A stretch of 21,513 bases of DNA from Lactobacillaceae bacterium AF64-9pH9TA (GCA_027681045.1 JAQDCK010000020.1:1-21513); one strand, 5' to 3'. Positions 8,020-14,109 are shown, numbered from the stretch's first letter. Numbers and translations are program-made. The notes: a model not told the origin generated them from the letters alone.

Positions 8020-8281
8020 TTAATCCCCGTAGACTTCTTCAATCAAAGGGAAAGTGCTCCACGCCTTAGGCCAGCCGCAGTAGAAGGCCAGCTGAATAAC
8101 AATCTCCACTGCCTCTTCCTTGGTGATCCCATGCTTTTTTCCCAGCTCTAAGTGGGCCTTCAATTGCGGGTACAAGCCTGCGGAAAACAGTGCCTCAATA
8201 GTAATCATGCTCCGGTCTCTCGCCGACAATTTGTCTTCTCTTGACCAAACGATCGCGACCTGCAGTTTGTTTTTCTGCCAT
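8020..8281 (-). pseudogene. Carboxymuconolactone decarboxylase (AhpD-like) family gene with internal deletion and frameshift
   Basis: From the ATG at 8281 the frame reads MAEKQTAGRDR, the usual N-terminus of this family in lactobacilli. The following family sequence is found in another frame: WSREDKLSARDRSMIT, then LYPQLKAHLELGKKHGIT and AFYCGWPKAWS, to the stop at 8020. About 20 family residues (the usual GDFAPKFAELNDDVLFGEV-like stretch) are missing at the junction near 8245-8250, and the deletion is not a multiple of three. The first frame alone would end after about 28 codons. In other lactobacilli this gene often follows an alcohol dehydrogenase like the one 31 bp upstream here, so the pair was probably one operon. 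Family identity is known; loss of function is inferred. Confidence 0.8.
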
Positions 8282-8312
8282 ATTTATCACCCAATGTCCT
8301 TTATAAAAAAAA

Positions 8313-9347
8313 TTACTTGTCTGCCACGACCAGCAATGACTTAATTGCTTGCCGTTGGTCCATCGCTTCATATGCGTCTTGCACATGATCAAGATCAAAA
8401 CTCTTAGTGAAGACCTTGCCTGGGTGGATTTCACCCTTCAAAACAGCGTCCAGCAAGACTTCCTGGTCGTAAGTAGTGACGTTAGCGATCCCGCCGCGCC
8501 AGCCGACATTCTTCCAGAAGAACTTGTTGGTTTCAGGTTCCTTTTGCGGAACCCCCACCCGGCCGACAACCGCGCCAGCACGTGCAATCTGACCAGCTTG
8601 ATCAATAGAGCTGCTTGCCCCAACGCATTCCAAAACAGCATCAGCGCCATAACCATCAGTCAGTTCCAAAACCTTCTTTACCGCGTCTTCACCACGTTCA
8701 CTGACGATGTCACTTGCACCGAATTCCTTGCCCAAGGCTGCCCGGTCTTCGTGGTGGCTAAGCAGAATGATCTTTTCAGCACCGAGCAATTTGGCTGCGA
8801 TAACCCCGCACAAACCAACCGCGCCGTCACCGATAACTGCTACTGCATCCCCTGGCTTAACTTCCGCGCTAGCCGCAGCATGGTAGCCAGTTGCCATAAC
8901 GTCTGACAAAGTCAACAGGTCATTCAATTGCTCTTCAGTGTAGTCGCTTGGCTGGCCAGGGATTTTTACCAAGGCGCTGGCATTCTTAAAACGCAGCTTT
9001 TCAGATTGGTAACCCTTGTTGCCGCCAACTTCCACGTTTGGACAGTTGCCGTCAAAACCAGCCTTGCAGATCTTGCACTTCATGCAGCCGTGGGTAAACG
9101 GAGCGATGACGAAATCGCCGACTTTTACATTGTCAACCTTGTCGCCGACTGCTTCTACGATCCCGATAGCTTCATGGCCAACTGTGCCTTTAGGCCGGTC
9201 AGAGATGCCTCTGAACCACCACAGGTCTGATCCGCAGACGCAGGCTCTAATTACGCGGATAACCGCGTCAGTATCTTGCTCAAGTGTGGCGTCTTCAACT
9301 TCACGGGCTTCAACCAGGCCTTTTTTAACGAAATATGCTGCTTTCAT
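8313..9347 (-). CDS. Zinc-dependent medium-chain alcohol dehydrogenase
   Basis: The 344-residue protein is full length for the zinc MDR family. Catalytic zinc ligands Cys38 (CVCGSD) and His58-Glu59 (GHE) are present, as are the four structural-zinc cysteines Cys88, Cys91, Cys94 and Cys102, and the NAD(P)-binding GDGAVGL (173-179). It oxidises or reduces an alcohol/aldehyde pair in the cytoplasm; the substrate cannot be told from sequence. The ribosome site is weak (GCGAG). A decayed AhpD-like gene follows in the same direction. An inverted repeat at 9394-9414 upstream could be an operator, as is common for such genes under MerR-family aldehyde sensors, but no regulator gene is in the window. 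Confidence 0.9.
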   Translation of the reverse strand: MKAAYFVKKGLVEAREVEDATLEQDTDAVIRVIRACVCGSDLWWFRGISDRPKGTVGHEAIGIVEAVGDKVDNVKVGDFVIAPFTHGCMKCKICKAGFDGNCPNVEVGGNKGYQSEKLRFKNASALVKIPGQPSDYTEEQLNDLLTLSDVMATGYHAAASAEVKPGDAVAVIGDGAVGLCGVIAAKLLGAEKIILLSHHEDRAALGKEFGASDIVSERGEDAVKKVLELTDGYGADAVLECVGASSSIDQAGQIARAGAVVGRVGVPQKEPETNKFFWKNVGWRGGIANVTTYDQEVLLDAVLKGEIHPGKVFTKSFDLDHVQDAYEAMDQRQAIKSLLVVADK

Positions 9348-9393
9348 TTTTCTCGCTTTCTGTGTAAAAATTTGCTAGCGTTCTTTAATAATT

Positions 9394-9414
9394 ATTGTAG
9401 CCTTTAGCTATAAT
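9394..9414 (-). promoter_or_regulatory. Operator-like inverted repeat upstream of the alcohol dehydrogenase
   Basis: On the minus strand ATTATAGC, 5-nt spacer, GCTACAAT: 8-bp arms with one mismatch, about 50-70 bp before the start codon. The right arm contains TACAAT, a plausible -10 box. No clear -35 box is seen. Confidence 0.45.
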
Positions 9415-9474
9415 TTTGGCGAATACTTATCTTGCATATTGGTATACGTGAAATCTATAGTCCCTTAGATCGCA

Positions 9475-9504
9475 AAACCGTATCCCATGAGCGGGGTACG
9501 GTTT
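9475..9504. terminator. Strong hairpin, possibly a weak or bidirectional terminator
   Basis: AAACCGTA/TACGGTTT (8 bp) continues inward with a G-T pair and CCC/GGG around a 6-nt loop. Only short T-runs flank it (TTTGTT on plus, TTTT on minus), so termination is uncertain. It may end transcription of the small ORF at 9637 on the minus strand. Confidence 0.45.
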
Positions 9505-9636
9505 GTTAGTATGGAGTTTGATTAAACTACAGTTTAGTTATTCGCTTTACAATACCTCCAGTTATTTTTTATCGATTCTCACACTACTTTGACAATCAGT
9601 AATTGCTATTTAGTAATGCTATTTCGCAATGTCCAC

Positions 9637-9735
9637 TCATTCTTCCTTTAGTCTTTCCATTAATTCTTGATTCTCTTCGATAAGCATGTCAATCAATTCT
9701 ATACTTTCACGATTTCCATTTTCCTCTTTTAACAT
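9637..9735 (-). CDS. Small acidic helical protein, 32 residues
   Basis: The ATG at 9735 has a near-perfect ribosome site (AGGAGG, 7 nt upstream). The product is very acidic and helical: it starts MLKEENGNRESIELID and ends ENQELMERLKEE. A longer reading from 9825 exists, but it would translate through the RNA-like element and its hairpin and is unlikely. The ORF lies 23 nt after the minus-strand terminator of the first RNA-like element (9757-9837). Function unknown; it could be the N-terminus of a lost larger gene. Confidence 0.5.
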   Translation of the reverse strand: MLKEENGNRESIELIDMLIEENQELMERLKEE

Positions 9736-9756
9736 TTTGTTTCCTCCTGTTAGAGC

Positions 9757-9837
9757 ATAAAAAGAGCCGTCGCAAGGACGACTAATTTTTACTGCATGAA
9801 TTAGATTGGTTGTTAACGACCTCAATCAGAAAGGCTA
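9757..9837. repeat. RNA-like element, copy 1
   Basis: Shares two blocks with copy 2 at 10107-10190. Block A (9758-9788) holds the hairpin GCCGTC-GCAAG-GACGAC, which on the minus strand is a terminator followed by TCTTTTT. Block B (9804-9827) is a hairpin that on the minus strand reads GATTG, AG bulge, GTCG, 4-nt loop, CAAC, CAATC (one C-A mismatch). The 15-20 nt between the blocks differ completely between copies. Confidence 0.7.
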
Positions 9838-9926
9838 AGTGCCGATACCCAGCACTATGCTCCTTTAACCGGAGTATGCTACCCTCCCAATGTTCCAAAC
9901 AATGTCGTTAGAAACTCGCCTCATTA
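9838..9926. other. Structured non-coding flank of copy 1
   Basis: Two further hairpins follow on the plus strand: GTGC/GCAC (9840-9856) and ATGCTCC/GGAGTAT (about 9858-9878). They take the place of the plus-strand terminator that copy 2 has here. I see no ORF. Confidence 0.4.
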
Positions 9927-10080
9927 TTAATCAACAAACGGAGGTAGGTCTGATAGTGGAATTCGAGAATATGCACCGCTTTTCTTATCTTCCGGGTGAG
10001 GTTCTAATCCAATAATTGTTATGGACTTCTTGTCCAGCCCATAGACCCAATACATTCGCATTGCTCCACTAGTCTTATTT
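9927..10080 (-). pseudogene. C-terminal gene fragment, possibly of a toxin-like protein
   Basis: The last about 50 codons of this frame look genuinely coding: AMRMYWVYGLDKKSITIIGL, then a HPEDKKSGAY motif and IPLSDLPPF near the end. The 5' part of the open frame is only the hairpin of RNA-like element copy 2, and no ribosome site precedes either internal ATG. So this is probably the 3' end of a gene whose start was lost. The pattern 'RMYW then hydrophobic strand then a short polar tail' fits the C-terminus of a RelE/HigB-like mRNA-cleaving toxin, but I do not firmly recognise the family. Confidence 0.45.
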
Positions 10081-10106
10081 TCCACGCAAGAAGCACAAAA
10101 AAGGAC

Positions 10107-10190
10107 ATAAAAAAAGCCGTCGCAAGGACGACTAATCAATAACTTACATAAAAAGTGATTGGTCGTCACCGACCTCAATCAGAATGGCTA
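10107..10190. repeat. RNA-like element, copy 2
   Basis: Same two blocks as copy 1. Block A: GCCGTC-GCAAG-GACGAC (10116-10132), on the minus strand a terminator with seven T. Block B (10157-10180): on the minus strand GATTG, AG bulge, GTCG, GUGA tetraloop, CGAC, CAATC, a 9-bp stem with a GNRA loop. Directly after block B on the plus strand comes a terminator (10186-10214). The element is thus closed by terminators facing opposite ways, as in loci with convergent overlapping small RNAs. Confidence 0.7.
10109..10132 (-). terminator. Minus-strand terminator of element copy 2
   Basis: GTCGTC-CTTGC-GACGGC (6 bp, one G-U) followed by TTTTTTT. The same hairpin in copy 1 (9759-9782) is followed by TCTTTTT. 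Confidence 0.65.
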
Positions 10191-10214
10191 GGCATTGGCA
10201 GTGTCTAGCCTTTT
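10186..10214 (+). terminator. Plus-strand terminator of element copy 2
   Basis: GGCTAG/CTAGCC (perfect 6 bp, 12-nt loop) followed by TTTTT. No protein gene precedes it on the plus strand, which suggests it ends a small non-coding transcript. Confidence 0.7.
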
Positions 10215-10406
10215 TCTATGCTTTCATTTTACGTGCTTTAGCAACAAAAATCAAGGAATTAAGCAACGCATAGGTCTGAAAATTGCATATGCTTTAAGTA
10301 TCGCCTTGCCGACTATCCAGCGGTTAAGCGAGTATTTTTTGTCAAGTATTCTAGTTCGAGTCCTATACAAATCGTCAAGGAAACTAAAGAAAGTTTGATG
10401 ATCCAT
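10215..10406 (-). CDS. Doubtful 63-residue ORF, perhaps a gene remnant
   Basis: ATG at 10406, TAG at 10217-10215. It begins MDHQTFFSFLDDLYRTRTRI and ends NSLIFVAKARKMKA. It is basic and mixed hydrophobic, has no ribosome site and no family I recognise. It could be a decayed gene end. An overlapping plus-strand ORF of similar size (10195-10398) is no better supported. Confidence 0.2.
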
Positions 10407-10414
10407 GGGTATAA

Positions 10415-10445
10415 TTTAGCTACTGTGTAGCTGAATTGATATAAT
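10415..10445 (+). promoter_or_regulatory. Promoter region with dyad upstream of the P-loop kinase gene
   Basis: A perfect TATAAT at 10440-10445, 38 bp before the start codon. A 9-bp hairpin with a 3-nt loop (TTTAGCTAC/GTAGCTGAA, 10415-10435) covers the -35 position, where no consensus box is visible; it could be an operator. Another TATAAT at 10410-10415 overlaps the dyad edge. Confidence 0.5.
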
Positions 10446-10483
10446 ATTGAATAATATCAAAAGAATACCGAAAGGAACACATC

Positions 10484-11002
10484 ATGAAGATCGCAGTAAT
10501 GGGTTACAGTGGCTCTGGCAAGTCAACTCTATCCCGCAAGTTAGGTGAATTGTACCAAGTTCCCGTTCTTCACTTGGATAGCGTCCAATTTTTACCAAAC
10601 TGGAAAACGAGATCAACAGAAGAACAAGGCAAGATCGTCCAAACTTTTCTTAACGATAATCCTAGCGGCTGGGTCATCGATGGAAACTACAACAAACTCA
10701 GCTATGAACGAAGAATCATTGAAGCGGACATCATTATCCAACTCTTATTCAGTCGAAAAGACTGCCTGCTTCGCTGCATCAACCGCTATCGTACCTACAA
10801 AGGAAAGACCCGGCCTGATATGGCAGTAGGCTGCGATGAAAAATTGGATTTTGAGTTCATCAAGTGGATTCTTTGGGATGGTCGATCAAAAAATATCCAA
10901 GACTGCTATGTCCGAGTCCAGAACGAATATCCCAGCAAAGTGGTCGTTCTCTGTAATCAGCAGCAACTTAACGGGTATCTGCAAAATCTAAAAGACGAAT
11001 AG
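10484..11002 (+). CDS. P-loop kinase of the FlaR/adenylate-kinase-like family
   Basis: The 172-residue protein has a Walker A motif GYSGSGKST (residues 7-15) right after the first beta strand, then LHLDSVQFLPNW and WVIDGNYN, the pattern of proteins annotated as 'DNA topology modulation protein FlaR' or AAA/P-loop NTPases related to adenylate and shikimate kinases. It probably phosphorylates a small molecule in the cytoplasm; the substrate is unknown and the FlaR name is historical. AAGGA lies 7 nt before the ATG. The length is full for the family. It is convergent with the gene at 11012, with only 9 bp between the stop codons and no terminator in between, so the two transcripts probably overlap. 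Confidence 0.85.
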   Translation: MKIAVMGYSGSGKSTLSRKLGELYQVPVLHLDSVQFLPNWKTRSTEEQGKIVQTFLNDNPSGWVIDGNYNKLSYERRIIEADIIIQLLFSRKDCLLRCINRYRTYKGKTRPDMAVGCDEKLDFEFIKWILWDGRSKNIQDCYVRVQNEYPSKVVVLCNQQQLNGYLQNLKDE

Positions 11003-11011
11003 CAAATCAAC

Positions 11012-11554
11012 TTATTCAGCATCCAGTCCTAATGTGGCTTCTGCTTGACTCTTATCGATTTTCATAGACTGCATCAGATACTTAACTGCATGCTGATTTT
11101 GTTCTACCTTTGCTTTGGCAATTCTCTTTGCTGTATGTTGGGTAAATACTTCATTCATGCTTATGCTGCCATTTGGATCTTCATTAGAGAGTTCTTCAAT
11201 GGCTTCTTGCAGGTCATCCCCTCCACCCATGGTCATGATTGAATTCAAAACAGAAACCATGTCTTCGTTGCTCAACTTCTTATCGCTAAATTTATCATCC
11301 GTTTCCTTTAACTGTCCTAAATCAGCAACTACCTGTTTGCATCTTTCTACCGAAGCTGGCGCGTATCCCAATGCCTTCATTGCCTCTTTTTCAGACAAAT
11401 TCCTCGATTCCATCAAAGCATGGAGCAAATGCAGCTTGTTCTTCGCTTGAGCAACGTCAACCCGTACTTTAGTGAAGTCGTTGACCAGCTCATCTTCTTT
11501 AGTCGTCTTGTCAACAATCTCATACAGTTCATCCAGATTGTCCATCAAAATCAT
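11012..11554 (-). CDS. Acidic helical protein with two LS-x-EEAM-type helix motifs
   Basis: 180 residues, supported by AGGA 6 nt before the ATG, 15 bp after the gene at 11570. Predicted all helical, no signal peptide or membrane segment. Two segments resemble each other: LHLLHALMESRNLSEKEAMKALGY (about 41-64, given here in part as LMESRNLSEKEAMKALGY) and HAVKYLMQSMKIDKSQAEAT followed by LGL (155-177). The motif 'LM-(x)n-LS-x-E-AM-x-LG' is typical of the C-terminal tail of PD-(D/E)XK (Rpn-like) proteins in Firmicutes, which fits the apparent family of the gene at 12294. No function is known. Probably cotranscribed with 11570. Confidence 0.7.
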   Translation of the reverse strand: MILMDNLDELYEIVDKTTKEDELVNDFTKVRVDVAQAKNKLHLLHALMESRNLSEKEAMKALGYAPASVERCKQVVADLGQLKETDDKFSDKKLSNEDMVSVLNSIMTMGGGDDLQEAIEELSNEDPNGSISMNEVFTQHTAKRIAKAKVEQNQHAVKYLMQSMKIDKSQAEATLGLDAE

Positions 11555-11569
11555 TATTCTTCCTTCTTC

Positions 11570-12178
11570 CTATCCAAGCAGTTGTTCGATTACTCCCAGC
11601 GTCTCTTGATACAGATCGTTGTAACTCAAAATCCCGCTCTGCAGCATATCTGACAAAACAGTAATCTGTACCGAGGCCATATGTGCATAATCGTCATCTT
11701 CAAAGCTCAGAAACTCTTCTTCCATGAGCTTCTTCATTCTGGCAAAAGCATAGGTCGCCAAAATCACTGGATCCATGTCACGAGGAAACTTGCTTATTTC
11801 CATTTCAAACTCTTTGCCTGCAAACTCTTCTTCACTCATATTGTTCGCGGCTAAGAGTTCCTGCAATTGCCCTGGTCCAAGCCGGTCATCGCCTTCTGCC
11901 ATGATTTTCCTGTTCTTCTGCAGCAAAATATTCTTGCATTCTTGCACAAGTTGCTCTTGCGTGAGACGCCCATGCTCCGTCATGTTCATCATGATCGTAG
12001 TCAAAACCATCCCTAACTGCATCCCCTCTTGCTCCGTAAGACTCAGATTGTTCTTCTCTATCAATTTCAAGCTAAAGATAAACGCAAGCTTAGCCAAGGC
12101 TTCATTCTTGTCACCGTCATCAACTTCCTTAATCCCCGCGTCCAATTCGACTTTGGCGATTTCTTCTTCTGACTTCAT
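11570..12178 (-). CDS. Acidic helical protein with an internal duplication
   Basis: 202 residues, starting 7 nt after a GGGGG ribosome site. All helical and acidic, no export signal. The two halves are related: residues 28-86 (LAKLAFIFSLKLIEKNNLS, TTIMMNMTEHG, LTQEQLVQE) match 139-198 (LATYAFARMKKLMEEEFLS, ITVLSDMLQSG, LSYNDLYQE), so it is two copies of a module of about 60 residues. I do not recognise the module. It is followed after 15 bp by the gene at 11012 and preceded by the gene at 12294, 115 bp upstream on the same strand. Presumably a cytoplasmic protein acting with those two. Confidence 0.7.
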   Translation of the reverse strand: MKSEEEIAKVELDAGIKEVDDGDKNEALAKLAFIFSLKLIEKNNLSLTEQEGMQLGMVLTTIMMNMTEHGRLTQEQLVQECKNILLQKNRKIMAEGDDRLGPGQLQELLAANNMSEEEFAGKEFEMEISKFPRDMDPVILATYAFARMKKLMEEEFLSFEDDDYAHMASVQITVLSDMLQSGILSYNDLYQETLGVIEQLLG

Positions 12179-12293
12179 CGTTTTACCCCCTAAAATTTCC
12201 TTGCGTCATCTAGTACATGCACTGTATAAAATACCAACTTCTTTTTAGTCCGTAATGGTAATGATATTTAACGCTTTGACATTACCTCTATAC

Positions 12294-12908
12294 CTATTTC
12301 ACTAAATTCAACTTTTTGTTAGCCGCGATGATCTTCTCCTTCAATAATACAGCAAGAGGCTCATCCAGACTGTAGTCATCGCAAATCACATGAGTCAGAG
12401 ACTTCATGTCACTTGATTCACCTTCCTCTTCTCCCTTACCGTTTATGATGATCAGAGGGCATTGGCCTGGCAAAACAAGATCCGGGTCTTTAGTAGAGCG
12501 ATAGCTGCTAACTTCCTTCACCGAATTGTCCCCACCAAATGGATTAAAGCCGCACAAGATTACCGCTCCGCAATCTTCATCAAAGTAATCTTCACCGATC
12601 AGTCTGAACATCGTCATATCCATCTTAGACTTGCAAAAACGGCCAAGGCGGCCAAGATTGTCACTCTCTTTTCCCATCCGCAATGAGTAGAAGTGCTTCT
12701 TCTCATCTTCATCCAGTACGACCACTTGAGCAAGCGGGCCATTGACCTTATCTTGCTCACATCCAGCTGTGTTCAGCAGCACTTGGGACATTTTCACATT
12801 CGGGAAAATTGCTTGAAGCACCCGCATGGCAGTTTCATCATTCTTGAGGACCGTGCAAAACACTTCATCATTGCTCAACCCTTGGTAATTAGTATTTTTC
12901 ATATTCAC
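12294..12908 (-). CDS. Rpn/PD-(D/E)XK-nuclease-like protein, apparently catalytically dead
   Basis: 204 residues from a GTG at 12908, or 202 from the ATG at 12902; AGGA is 4 nt from the GTG and 10 nt from the ATG, so the start is open. The arrangement matches PD-(D/E)XK 'recombination-promoting nuclease/transposase' proteins of Firmicutes: N-terminal DEVFCTVLKNDETAMRVLQA, central LGRFCKSKMDMTMFRLIGED, then a strand VILCGFNPFG, and late IIINGKGEEE. The active-site region, which in active members reads like (V/I)D-x-(n)-(I/V)E-M-Q, here reads QVVVLDEDEKKHFYSLRMG: the first Asp, the Glu and the Gln appear to be replaced. The assignment rests on pattern memory and needs a profile search. It heads a possible three-gene group (12908 to 11012). 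Confidence 0.6.
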   Translation of the reverse strand: MNMKNTNYQGLSNDEVFCTVLKNDETAMRVLQAIFPNVKMSQVLLNTAGCEQDKVNGPLAQVVVLDEDEKKHFYSLRMGKESDNLGRLGRFCKSKMDMTMFRLIGEDYFDEDCGAVILCGFNPFGGDNSVKEVSSYRSTKDPDLVLPGQCPLIIINGKGEEEGESSDMKSLTHVICDDYSLDEPLAVLLKEKIIAANKKLNLVK

Positions 12909-13008
12909 TTTTTCCTTTGCTCATATAACAACCACAAGATTATTTTTCTCAGCAACTTAATTTAAGCACTTTCAAGAAGTCCCGCGAAGTCCTCCTTTTT
13001 CGGAAAGG

Positions 13009-13032
13009 AAAAGCCCGCGCAACCGCGCAGGC
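13009..13032 (-). terminator. Rho-independent terminator
   Basis: GCCTGCGC/GCGCGGGC (8 bp with one G-U, GGTT loop) followed by TTTT on the minus strand. It lies about 45 bp after the ATP-grasp remnant. Confidence 0.8.
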
Positions 13033-13078
13033 TAAGCAATAACAGCAACAAGCAATTTACTTTCTTCATCAGAAGCTG

Positions 13079-13302
13079 TCAAAAATGATACTCGTTTTCC
13101 CGCTCGAAAATTTGGCTCCATCTCGCGGAAATGAATTTTGCGTAGATCAAGCTTGGCAGGCCGTAGCATCCCAGCGCGTAGGCATCATTCGCTTCAACCA
13201 TCCGGCTCTGTCCGTCTTTGCAGTAGCAAATATCGATGCTACAGGCAGCTGGGCGGTCTGGCCATTTTCTGAATTCGGTCATCAGCGCATCCAAACTTTC
13301 AT
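13079..13302 (-). pseudogene. Remnant of an ATP-grasp protein gene
   Basis: The C-terminal 60 residues are a recognisable ATP-grasp end: MTEFRKWPDRPAACSIDI, then MVEANDAYALGCYGL (the E-x-N-D metal/ATP site) and YAKFISARWSQIF. Family members have about 250 residues, so the N-terminal three quarters are gone. A perfect ribosome site with ATG (AAGGAG, 6 nt, ATG at 13302) remains just upstream but opens another frame that stops after six codons (MKVWMR). The simplest reading is a large internal deletion joining the first codons to the last 65-70 codons out of frame. The open frame itself starts inside the terminator tail of the previous gene and has no ribosome site of its own. Confidence 0.65.
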
Positions 13303-13322
13303 TGTCAGCTCCTTTTTCCATC

Positions 13323-13355
13323 AAAAAAACGCCTCCCAGGTCTCCAGGAAGCGTT
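13323..13355 (-). terminator. Terminator of the 56-residue membrane protein gene
   Basis: AACGCTTCC/GGAGGCGTT (9 bp, one G-U) followed by seven T on the minus strand, 5 bp after the stop at 13360. Confidence 0.88.
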
Positions 13356-13359
13356 CCCC

Positions 13360-13530
13360 CTACATCACGCTAACCAATAGCAAACTGATCAGCAGGGCCA
13401 AAGTAAAGCAGATGCCGATCAGCCAGCCCAGGATCTTAAACGAGACCTTGAGCAGAAAAGCGGCGATCGCCACCGGCATGGCCACAATAGTTAAAAATAT
13501 CAGTAAGATCAAAAACGAAATCGTAAACAT
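13360..13530 (-). CDS. Small membrane protein, 56 residues
   Basis: The ATG at 13530 follows GGGGG by 7 nt; the longer reading from 13593 would include that site and a non-hydrophobic leader, so it is rejected. The product is almost wholly hydrophobic, with two membrane segments (about residues 3-27 and 33-55) joined by a short basic turn (LKVSFKILGW). A strong terminator follows. No family recognised. It lies 22 bp after the broken gene at 13553, so they may have been one operon. Confidence 0.65.
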   Translation of the reverse strand: MFTISFLILLIFLTIVAMPVAIAAFLLKVSFKILGWLIGICFTLALLISLLLVSVM

Positions 13531-13552
13531 GATAATTCCCCCAACTTGTCCT

Positions 13553-14031
13553 CTATCCCCTGAATACAAGTTTAAGGTAACCCAAGCAGGCATGGAATGT
13601 CAACCCTCCTGCTTTTACTATCTCCGTCATAATATCCGTCCGCATCACGACACTGTCCCGGCTGATCTTCAGATCGCTGACCTTCTGGGTAAAATTGTTA
13701 AAGCGGTTCAGCAAAAGGCACATCCCGATCGCAATCGTCAATGAGGTCGTCCGCAAACGCCCCCCGCTCACTTCCTGGATCACGATCCCCAGAAAAACCA
13801 CGAAAAAGGTATATAACATAAAGAGGGGGTCGCCGCTGAAAGTCTTTTGCTCAAACTGGTGATAGGTAGATACAAACGCGAACATCACGATAATGCAGAT
13901 AATGAAATAAACGTAGTGTATTCTAGAAAAGGAATCAAGCTGTAGTTTAAAAACTTGTTGATTACCAATTGTTGATTACCAACCATATTCTGTATTGGCC
14001 CGAGACGCCATCCAGCATGACCGAAGTCCAC
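13553..14031 (-). pseudogene. Membrane protein gene broken near its 5' end by a 14-bp tandem duplication
   Basis: The longest frame with an initiation codon starts at 13888, but the same frame is coding-like further upstream (VFKLQLDSFSRIHYVYFIIC) and completes a first membrane segment there. It is closed off by an exact tandem duplication of 14 bp (13955-13968 and 13969-13982). Removing one copy restores a frame from an ATG at 13986 (MVGNQQVFKLQ) or a GTG at 14031. The protein would have two or three membrane segments and a polar C-terminus; no family recognised. Neither restored start has a good ribosome site, so the true start is uncertain. Confidence 0.55.
13955..13982. repeat. Exact 14-bp tandem duplication
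   Basis: TTGTTGATTACCAA occurs twice in a row (13955-13968, 13969-13982). Because 14 is not a multiple of three it shifts the frame of the gene around it. Confidence 0.95.
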
Positions 14032-14106
14032 TCAATTAAATTGATGATTAGCAAGAGGCCTAAAGACCAGTAGCAGCTGCCCGGTTCGCCCCAGGCAACT
14101 ACTTAA
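13969..14106 (-). pseudogene. Fragment of a membrane protein, C-terminal-like
   Basis: A frame without a ribosome site, from just after the Sel1-protein stop, reads CYWSLGLLLIINLIEWTSVM and then LDGVSGQYRIWLVINNW before a stop created at the 14-bp duplication. One clear membrane segment is visible. It overlaps the restored 5' end of the gene at 13553 in another frame, so at most one of the two readings was ever real here. Low confidence. Confidence 0.25.
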
Positions 14107-14109
14107 AAC

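Noticed and set aside
9637..9825. 62-residue ORF starting at 9825
   Set aside because: Its first half translates the RNA-like element and terminator hairpin; the internal ATG at 9735 has the real ribosome site.
9757..10190. CRISPR array
   Set aside because: Only two diverged copies, 350 bp apart, with coding-like sequence between them; no regular spacers and no cas genes.
10340..10365. tRNA-like TTCGAGTCC motif
   Set aside because: The flanks do not form a T-arm stem and no acceptor or anticodon arms are found.
13085..13744. 219-residue plus-strand ORF
   Set aside because: Runs antisense through two terminators, a membrane-protein gene with a good ribosome site and an ATP-grasp remnant; no ribosome site and no family resemblance.
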